Under the pieces are notes generated by a model. That model was given only the letters and a program-made list of their open reading frames with translations. It had not been told where the DNA came from and did not search any database. Both the position numbers and the translations under genes were made by a program. From Albifimbria verrucaria (taxonomy: Eukaryota; Ascomycota; Sordariomycetes; Hypocreales; Stachybotryaceae): a DNA stretch of 64,000 nt. Positions 56,665 through 64,000 of this stretch are shown one piece after another. How positions within the stretch are numbered: position 1 is the stretch's first letter; each line of letters starts with the position of its first letter. The stretch covers positions 558,001 through 622,000 of the forward strand of contig JAHREC010000013.1 of the NCBI GenBank assembly GCA_020081605.1. Reading direction: 5' to 3'.

Positions 56665-56925
56665 CTAAACCACTTCTTCGGAATTCTCCATCAAGGATAT
56701 CATCTCATCTCCGTCACTTTCTGAGGATAAACGCATCGAAAATGCCCGTCGGATTCGAAGGTTGTAATCAGCTGCGATCATGATAATGGCGAAAATTGCA
56801 GGGAGGCACATCAGTATGATGAAGATTGCCTGTATAAACTGCAGCACAGCCGACTGCCCGCCCAGGCTTGAATCATTATGACTGACGAAATTGTAGCCAT
56901 AGTTCTGAGGTTTCTGAATCTCCAT
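56665..56925 (-). CDS. Putative small single-pass membrane protein, 86 aa
   Basis: An 86-codon frame from MEIQKPQNYGYNFVSHNDSS. It has one strong hydrophobic helix (QAIFIILMCLPAIFAIIMIA) at about residues 32-52, then a basic turn (NLRIRRAF) and an acidic, Ser-rich tail ending SDGDEMISLMENSEEVV. This topology (helix, Arg cluster, acidic tail) is unlikely by chance but is seen in one frame only. It has no intron. Nothing identifies a family. It lies 1.2 kb upstream of the P450 on the same strand. Confidence 0.4.
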   Translation of the reverse strand: MEIQKPQNYGYNFVSHNDSSLGGQSAVLQFIQAIFIILMCLPAIFAIIMIAADYNLRIRRAFSMRLSSESDGDEMISLMENSEEVV

Positions 56926-57368
56926 CTTGGCAGGAAGATATGGCTGGCTGTTTGATAGTCAGACGTTGTGAACCAGAGCAGTGTGTGAATATCACTTACT
57001 ATCTCATGGACTCGTGAGCTTGTGGTGTCAAAGGTGTGAATACAGATGGAACTGTCAGATTAAACCGAAGAAAATGAGGACAGGATGCAAGACGATGCAA
57101 TAAATTCCGCAACCTTGATGAGAAGCAAACTTTGTCGACTGGACATGGCCAACTCTAACAACGTCGCGGCTATGTCAAAGCCCGCCGATGCACCTTGATG
57201 CTCTGCAAAACTTTGCTACCTTTGTAGGCAATGGACTCGAAATTACCCGAATACAAATTTGGCAGAATGGACGGAAGCAGAGACACACATCTCTCCTTCT
57301 CTTACCTAAAATGCAGTCATAAGCTCAACGCACAACCATAGGTGCATTCTACATCAAACATCTTTGTC
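56926..57368. other. Intergenic between divergent small genes
   Basis: About 440 bases, A/T-balanced, between the possible minus-strand small gene and the possible plus-strand gene at 57369. Nothing else seen. Confidence 0.45.
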
Positions 57369-58057
57369 ATGGCCAGGTCTTTCACTGGCAAGTTCACGGA
57401 GGAGATTATCTGGGAAGAGACGATTGCCCAGAGCATCTGTACCCTGAAGCGAAGGCCGGCTGTAAGGCACGTCTCGCGCCCACCTCGAGAGGAACGACGC
57501 TCAAGGTCCTCCAGCCGTTCATCATCAGACCGAGCGTCCAGCACCTCGTCTACTTGGAGTAGTCTACTACTTCCGACCCCAATGTTTGTGCCACTGACGC
57601 CAGTGTTGTCCACCGGCTCAGAAGCCACGGACGAGTCCAGAGCGGTCAGCACCGCACCGACCAGCCTGGGCGACTCCAACACTCTTCTTCCTGGGCCTGT
57701 TACGATGGCCCAGAACCTTGACGTCCCTGAAGACTTCGAAAGCCTTCAACTGACACTAGTCTGGCGTCACCCATCGTTTACTCCGAGCTATGCTCCCGGG
57801 CCGGACATCATCAGCGTGCCCCACAATGTTGCGGCTCGGGGTCTGTGGCAAGGATGGAGATCCTTACTCCACGACGGCTTCGGAAAGGTCGCTCATTCGG
57901 CAGGCTAGGAGTAAGTGAAGAAGACTCAGAGACTGGCGCTACGCACACTCGCCTCGTGAAACGAGCGATCGACTCGTTACGAAGGGTCCCTCACGGCTTT
58001 ATGAGGGCCAGACCGCGTTCAGGGTTGGGTAACTCTGAAGAGGGAACCGAAGAGTAG
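57369..58057 (+). CDS. Hypothetical Ser/Arg-rich protein
   Basis: The frame starts MARSFTGKFTEEIIWEETIA (a Met nine codons upstream, at 57342, is an alternative). It passes through an Arg/Ser-rich segment (REERRSRSSSRSSSDRASS) and a Thr/Ser/Pro stretch, then VPEDFESLQLTLVWRHPSFT. Near 57845 the reading must shift by one base to continue into a basic tail (RKGRSFGRLGVSEEDSETGA) and stop at 58057. With that one base it is 229 residues. It has no signal peptide or helix. No family is recognised; it may be a lineage-specific gene or a fortuitous frame. The opposite strand is also open for about 120 codons over part of it. Confidence 0.38.
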
Positions 58058-58367
58058 GCCAGCGTCAAGGCTAAAGAAGGGCAGTCATGGGGTGACGGCT
58101 GGCCAAACAAGAGGTCGGATGTATATATCGTACTAAAGATGATACCCAATCCTCATCATTGGCGTTTACAGGCAGGTCTGGTATATCGAACTTTGTTTTC
58201 TTCATTCTTCAATCTTCAGGCTTATGGTAAGTATTTCAACCCTTCCTGCTACGAAAGAACTATAGTAAGACAGATCCTAACAACTACATCCCATAGATTA
58301 ACTGCGATTCCTCCGAATCTTACTCCAGCATGCCGTTTGCGCATCATACGTAATAGTCATCGATCTC
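58058..58367. other. Convergent 3' flanks
   Basis: About 310 bases of A/T-rich sequence between the plus-strand hypothetical and the minus-strand NmrA-like gene. No gene seen. Confidence 0.5.
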
Positions 58368-59126
58368 TCACATTCTCAGTAACACATCATTCTCCAAGAA
58401 CCGCTCCTTTGCACCATTCAGAGCAACTTGCACCAGCACCTTCGCCAAGTGCGGTGTTCCAATGGCACCGTATAACTCGCCCACAAGTTTCTTTGCCAAA
58501 GACGCGCCGGGCGGGAGGAAGCCGCTAGGACGTAATATCCACGTCTCGAAGATGCCCGCTCCGTGGGCATCGGCAAGCGTGCACAGCCCCTTCTCGACCT
58601 CGCCCTTGATGCGTCGTGAGTCGGCCAGGAACAGCAGCGTCTTGGTCTGGTCCCATTCGGAGAACTTGCCGCTGAGAAACACGAAGCGGAATTTCTTGCC
58701 CGGCGGCACGGCATTCGTGAGACGGATGAGCATAGCGTTGGCGGCGGCGAGGGTGTAGTCGACGCCGACGCGGCGGCACAGGTCCTTGTCGTTGTTGAAT
58801 TGGTCGACGCGACCACCGATACACCTATTGTTTGCAACTCATGTCAGTTAACTGTGGTTGGAGCGCAACGAGCTGCAATTCGCCTGGTGTCGGGTTAAGC
58901 TCTACCAGATACACGCCTCTGCTCCAGCGAGCCGCTCCATCAAGTCGTCGGGGTAGATGGAGAAGTCGTTATGCATAATAACATGTGCTTTGGAGTGGCT
59001 CTCGATCGCGTCCGCCAATGGACTCCTGGTCAAGATGACCAGCTCTGTTATTCGCTCCTCTTCGAGACAACGCTTAACAACCTCGCGGCCAGCCATGCCG
59101 GTGGCGCCTGTGACTATAACCTTCAT
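58368..59126 (-). CDS. NmrA-like NAD(P)-binding protein
   Basis: Atypical short-chain dehydrogenase fold. Exon 1 is 59126-58906 and exon 2 is 58824-58368 (minus); the 81-base intron splits a Trp codon (ACIW then CIGGRV). The N-terminus MKVIVTGATGMAGREVVKRC has the TGATGxxG dinucleotide-binding loop of NmrA/epimerase-like proteins, followed by VILTRSPLAD. Mid-protein FVFLSGKFSEWDQTKTLLF takes the place of the usual catalytic Tyr-x3-Lys region, and I see no clear YxxxK, so it may bind rather than turn over NAD(P). The end is WILRPSGFLPPGASLAKKL and a region with LAKVLVQVALNG. It is 225 residues, shorter than typical NmrA proteins (about 300), with an uninterrupted frame. Confidence 0.82.
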
Positions 59127-59946
59127 ATCTTAGGTGTTGCGGTGGCCTTCACGGATGTTTGCTATTGTTTGGTGTTTCGATGATGGGATTCGGAAACGAG
59201 TCGCGTGAGCATCAAGTTGTTGCAAGCATCGAACCACCTCTCTCACAGACAGGGACTCTGCGATTCGCAGCTGCGACTCTATTTCGACTGTACTTTCGCC
59301 AATACTAGGTACGTCGTCTTCAGCAATCAATGTAGCCCAAAGGCGCAAAGACACGGTGCTTCAATTCACATCGCCACCAAAGCGGAGGAGGGCGAAAAGC
59401 AAGAAGGGGAGCAGCTTCTGCACGAGGTGAGGGGACCGCCCTGGCTTCTTATTTTTGACACATGATGCAGAGAAGCAAAGCCAACAGCCGTCATCCAAGG
59501 GTCGCATGCAGCTAGGTATAGGGCGTTCGAGCCAGGATGTTGGACGCTTTGGTAGCAATAGGATCGCCAAGTTCCCTCCACGGAAGCAACCCCTTGTCGC
59601 CTCGGCCGATTTGGCCCTTCTAAATGGCTAGGAGCCATGGCCCTTGCGGCTGTGTATGCGCACTAGAAGCTGTATGTTGCATCTGCGTTTAATCAGCTCA
59701 ATTGCGCCGTGGCTGGCAGGATGGCTGCAGTTGTTCCTTTAATATCATGTACGCTAATGCATAAATATTTGGAAAGACATTAAATTCATATTATTTTCTT
59801 TTATGTCATACATAGCTCAAAACACCAAGCACACGCTGTGGGGAATCAATCGTTGTAAATTAAGGCTGGATCATGTCCATAAATGAACGCGCTCACGCGT
59901 CGTCCTCAAGCATCTCTACCAAACTCGTCATGTAAGGAGGAGGGGT
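59127..59946. other. Intergenic between NmrA-like and DUF7029-type genes
   Basis: About 820 bases. The first few hundred are the NmrA-like promoter. Bases 59740-59900 are A/T-rich 3' flank of the next gene. Nothing else seen. Confidence 0.5.
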
Positions 59947-62912
59947 TTACCTCCGCTGCGTGTACTTTCCGTAGCTGTGGTCTTTGGAAGCAACACCCTG
60001 CTTCAGTGAAAGCGGGTAGCATTCCTTGATGTTGCCGCCCGTCACTGTGTGCTGCACGTCCTTGCTCTTGAGAGTCTCCGCGCCCTTGACAGGATCGGCG
60101 ACCAGGAAGACCTTGGAGTTCTCGTGGTTCTCGTACTGGCACACCATCGGGTAGAACACATCCTGGTTGGAGTCAACAGCGATATAAAGGTAATCGTCGC
60201 TGTCCTCGTTGTTCTCGCTGTAGGGAGCCCAGGCTACGACAGCAGCGGACTCTGGAGCCTTCGAAGGCTCCGCAAGACGAAGACGAGATACACCAAGCTT
60301 AGACATGGTGTTGTTGTAGTAGTGCATCACACGCTGGTTGCCATCCCCGACCAGAGCGCCATCCACAGAGGTCCACATGGCAGAGCAAGCAGGGACGTTG
60401 ATGGGCTTGTTGGGGAAGGCGTACACGTTGCCGTTGGAGCAAGAAGCAATCAAGTTCTTGGCTGAAGGGCTGACAATGGTTGAGAACTGGCGTCCGCTGG
60501 CATCCTTGAAAGGAGCAGGCGGCAGAGCCTTCATACCATAGGTAACGTGGTCGGTGGCACCATTGATTTCGGTCTCGCCAGTGAGATCGACAACCATGCT
60601 CTGCAACTTGGCACTACGAGCGGCCCTGACAGCGGCGTCGTGGTACTTATTGCCACCGATCATGTTTCGGCGAATTGGTTGCACGCGTGGGAGCCTAGAT
60701 GTGCATGTTAGTATTGTGGTATTTCACAAGCATGGACTTGACTTACTCAATGCAGCCACGAGCCAGGGGCATGTCACCCGTGTCGTGAATGTTGATGTTA
60801 GAGAATCCAGTAATGTCAGCATATAGGTTGTTGCGCCAAGTCAGCTGCGAGCTGATGCCGGTGCAGCCGTCAATCTCCTTGAAGCCAGCCTCCCAGTGGT
60901 TGGTGGAGTTGAGACCAATAGACGCGCTGACCTGGGCAAGAGCCTTGATGGAGGGCTCGTCAACAATACCCGCGGACAGGTCAAAGGTGGCGATCTTGAT
61001 GCCACACTTGATGCCGACAGGGAGACCCAGCGATGCAGACAGCATAACGTCGCCCTCTACCTCAAGGATGGGCTTGACATAGGGGTCCCAGGAATCAGCC
61101 TTGGTATTTTCGCCGTGAACAAGGTCGAGCGTGACATGAGCGTTCTGAAGTCCCATCTCGGCACCAGTGAGGAGACGACCCTTGGCAGCAGCCTCCAGAG
61201 CAATCTTAGTACCAACAGAGATGTAAGGACCGATAGTGATGACACCGAAAGACAGACCAGGAAGGCCGACGCCGAAAAGCTCAGTCTCAAAGTTGTACTT
61301 GTATGAGACCTGCGCGTCAATGCCGAGTTGAAGCATGAACTGCATGTCGTTCCAAAGCTCAACCTGGGCCTCCGTGACACCTTCGAGAGGCTTCCATGTG
61401 GCTCGACCCGCGATTCTAGCGGTACCGCTAACACCACAGTTGACACAGTAAACGTTCAGGTGAGCATCGACGCCGGCGGGCACATTGAGTCCTTCCGGAA
61501 TACCAAACGACTTGAGGAGAATGGCAGGGCCCCAAGGCGAGGACGACTGGACCAGATCCGACCCAATAAGCTTAGAGGTGAGAGGGTCGTTAGGGTCAGG
61601 TACCTTGTAGGTAATATCGTGGTCAAAATCGCCAGAAAAGGTTGTGATCTCCTCGACCTTGTCCTTGACATCCTCAACAACATCGTGGACCGTATCCTTG
61701 ACATCTTCCACGACATTTTCAACAGTATCCTTGACGTTCTCGAAAGTATTCTTGACGCCCTCCTTAACTTTGTCAAAGGCATTGCAGAACCAGCCGCATC
61801 CTCGGCGGGTCAGAGTAGCGTCATGACCAGCTGCCTTGTTGACCTTCTCAAGGAAAGACTTTTGCTCCGAGGACAAGGCCTTAGAGCCAAGGGAATCATC
61901 GAGCTCGAGGTCGAAAAGCTTGCCAAAGCAGGCACTGGGAAGACCGTTCTTGTTGTCGGGCTGTGCGACGCAGCCGGAGCGGGTCTTGGCCTTGGGCTCC
62001 GGGGTAGGGGTCGAGGCACTAGGGTTCCATGAGAATGAGGCACCGCCTGCAGCGGCGGCAGAAGGAGAGTTCTCTGATTTTGCAGCAGACTTTTCCTCCT
62101 CCTCAGGTGTCCACCAACCCCATTCGGACTCACCCTTGGACACGAGATCAGAGGGATGGCCAGGCGTACCAAGTGCAAGAATGGTGTGGTCATTGTCGTT
62201 GTAAGTAAGACCGGTGACCTTGAAATAGCAACGGTCTTCCTTGTCGTATGCGCCACAGCCTTCCGTGTAAGTAATCAGGACCATTCCATCGTCGCCGGAC
62301 CAGGTGTCCTGGGCAATCTCGTAAGCTTCGGCAGATTTGAAGGTTACGGCAAGACCCTGGTTGCTGTAGACGACATCCTTGACTTGGCCGCACTGGTCGA
62401 GGTTGACTGAGGGTTGATCGAAGTAGTAAGTGAGGAAAGCAAAGTTGCCAGACTCGGCAGGGTCTTTGCGATGGTTAGCCAACCGCATATACTCGAGCTG
62501 TGGTTTTCACTTACTGCTGAGACCATAGTAAAGCTTATTACCCTCCGTGGGGGAACAGGAACGACATTCTTGGTGGACTTGGTGTCCACGCTCCAGTGAA
62601 CAGCCGGCTTCAGAGTTGCAACGGGTGCCTCGAAGACCTTCTTGGATTGGGTGGCAGTAGCCTTGGGCTTCGCACGAGTGGGCTCAGCGGCCGCGGCAAC
62701 TTCTTCAATGAGCGTGGGTGCAGGAATAGTGCCGTCTGGCACATTCTCGCATGTCGTGGGGGCGCCGTGCATCCTTCCTGAGGCCTGACATAAACAATCT
62801 TCACCTCGAAACCGCCCTCCTGCTTCTGGTTGGAAGCAGATGCCTCTGGCTGGGGAACGGCCTGGACGGCAACTGCAGCAGCCAAAACGGCTGCAAAAGA
62901 ACGGAACAACAT
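59947..62912 (-). CDS. Large secreted protein of the DUF7029/DUF7223 type
   Basis: Exons are 62912-62515, 62463-60747 and 60694-59947 (minus), with introns of 51 and 52 bases. Signal peptide MLFRSFAAVLAAAVAVQAV. An N-terminal beta-rich domain contains HWSVDTKSTKNVVPVP, NFAFLTYYFDQPSVNL and CGAYDKEDRCYFKVTGL, as in fungal DUF7029 proteins. A Ser/Pro linker precedes a Cys pair in ACFGKLF and a dibasic site before GCGWFCNAF. Next comes an amphipathic helix of 11-residue units (VKDTVENVVED, VKDTVHDVVED), then a beta-rich domain with GVDAHLNVYCVNCGVSGTA and ISVGTKIALEAAAKGRL, like DUF7223. The last 240 residues (DHVTYGMKALPPAP, YYNNTMSKLGVSRLRLA) may be a further beta domain. Two single-base losses (62758-62762, 62549-62553); corrected length is 954 residues. 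Function unknown; extracellular. The family names are from memory. Confidence 0.78.
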
Positions 62913-64000
62913 GGCGAGGGAAAAGAGCGTTGAGAATTAGAAATAAAAGAGTGGATGTTCTAAAAAGAATGGAAGGTCACAATGAGTGACTGGATCATAC
63001 ACGATCCGTAGAAAGGTAGGTAGTACAGAAAGGAAAGTGAGTGACTAAGGAAATTAAGAAACGACAACCATTCTAAGACCTGATCAGCGGGCTGCATGAG
63101 GTTTTGTAAGTTTCCAGATCTCTTCAAGATCGAGGCTCCTGCGGACAGGCCGGTCGGGACGTTGTTGAACCACAAACCGGGGTCGTGTATGGGTGTGGTG
63201 GGTGTGGTGGGTGAGTGGTGAGATCCCCAGCTCCCATCTAGATAGCAGGGATGTCCATCTTGGCTGCCGGTTCTCATCGCAAGCTGGCCAATTGGACTCG
63301 TTAGGCTCACTAGGACCCAGTCATATTACCACAACGGCGAGCTCTCTCAAACAGACGAGATGGGCCCTGTTCACAAGGTCAAGGCAACGAACAGGAGTCG
63401 GGAACTGACCGACGCAGGGGACAGCATGCCAGAAGTGTCACGAAATGGAGGGTCCTCCTACCATCTTAGGAAATGGACTTTGGATGACAGTTAGCCCATT
63501 GGCCTAATGGGCCCGCTTCAGGCATCCCAAAATAAAGAAAAGGGCCGGCGTAATCTGCAGAACGTCGAGGCTAGCTGCTAGTGGTTGGTTGCTTTGGCAT
63601 GGGAGCTTGTTCCACCAGGGGCCAGAGCTCTGGCACAGTCCGGACATGACCGCCGCATCCAGGCCGTCGCTGCACGCCCAAGGCAACAAGCCAAGCCTGT
63701 CCCCAGATGCAAGATGCAACCTTTGAGAGATCAGGCTTTGTGTTTGTGAGCACGACATGTCGAAGCCTCATGGCCAGTTACTGCAACGCCAGAACATCTT
63801 GCTTTAATCACTAAGCTGTCATGTGCGGGCCCTGATAGCGTCGTTAGACCGACCTAAATAAGGGCACTTGGCGAAGTTAATTAAGGCATAGTATTCCATT
63901 TATGGTCATAAAACACTAGGCTGAGGCTTCGATATCCTTCAAAGGGCCCCATCGTGGAGAGTGAAGCCACCGAGTGCCGGAAGCCGTATTGAAGCTTGGC
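62913..64000. other. Upstream region to the window end
   Basis: About 1.1 kb. It contains the promoter of the large secreted protein and G/T-rich short repeats (GGGTGTGGTG) near 63190-63215. Short frames exist on both strands without support. Confidence 0.5.

Noticed and set aside
61328..62032. 234-codon plus-strand frame over the large secreted protein
   Set aside because: Shadow of the minus-strand gene, which has a signal peptide, introns and recognisable domains.

Overview
This window is nuclear DNA of a filamentous ascomycete (Pezizomycotina, most likely a Sordariomycete close to Hypocreales; the order is inference). The evidence is gene structure: short introns of about 46-191 bases with GT...AG ends and CTAAC/CTGAC-type branch sites, plus signal-peptide and GPI-anchored proteins and fungal families such as GH75 chitosanase, a GLEYA-like adhesin and a pisatin-demethylase-like P450. 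I see no bacterial operons, rRNA, CRISPR array or intact transposon.

Layout. 0-5.3 kb: one small unrecognised gene (863-1324) and a long gene-poor stretch. 5.3-13.6 kb: housekeeping block with an amidase (+), CDP-diacylglycerol synthase (-) and an ATRIP/Rad26-like checkpoint protein (+), the last two divergent across 1.9 kb. 14-26 kb: three minus-strand extracellular genes: a Cys-rich secreted protein with an M15/VanY-like domain, a giant mosaic adhesin (about 1541 aa) and a GPI-anchored Thr/Pro-rich protein. 27.6-29.8 kb: UDP-glucose 6-dehydrogenase (-). 32.7 kb: tRNA-Arg(ACG). 37-41 kb: a GT4 glycosyltransferase (+) and a secretory-pathway membrane protein of unknown function (-). 44.9-49.8 kb: an SVOP-like MFS transporter and an intracellular 5'-nucleotidase-type metallophosphoesterase, both (+). 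50-51.8 kb: GH75 chitosanase (-) with an unusual 3' end. 53.6-63 kb: cytochrome P450 (-), two poorly supported small genes, an NmrA-like NAD(P)-binding protein (-) and a large secreted DUF7029/DUF7223-type protein (-).

A technical point governs the annotation. Nearly every conserved gene is interrupted by apparent single-base deletions, mostly in C/G runs of about 3-6 bases. I count about 39 over 14 genes, always losses, never gains. Adding one base at each returns a family-like reading frame, and the corrected exon sums are divisible by three. I therefore read these genes as intact and the breaks as uncorrected homopolymer errors in a long-read assembly. CDS coordinates below are outer limits; exon boundaries and break positions are in the evidence text.

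The most interesting locus is the chitosanase. A 581-base intron splits its C-terminal Cys-rich domain. Apart from two homopolymer breaks, that intron is open in the sense direction and encodes a proline-rich stalk ending in a GPI-anchor-like tail. This suggests a splicing or retention switch between a secreted and a wall/membrane-anchored enzyme. Second is the adhesin: signal peptide, His-rich repeats, Cys modules, GLEYA-like domain and about 700 residues of Leu/Gly/Asn/Asp repeats. Third is the M15-like secreted protein, possibly directed at bacterial cell walls.
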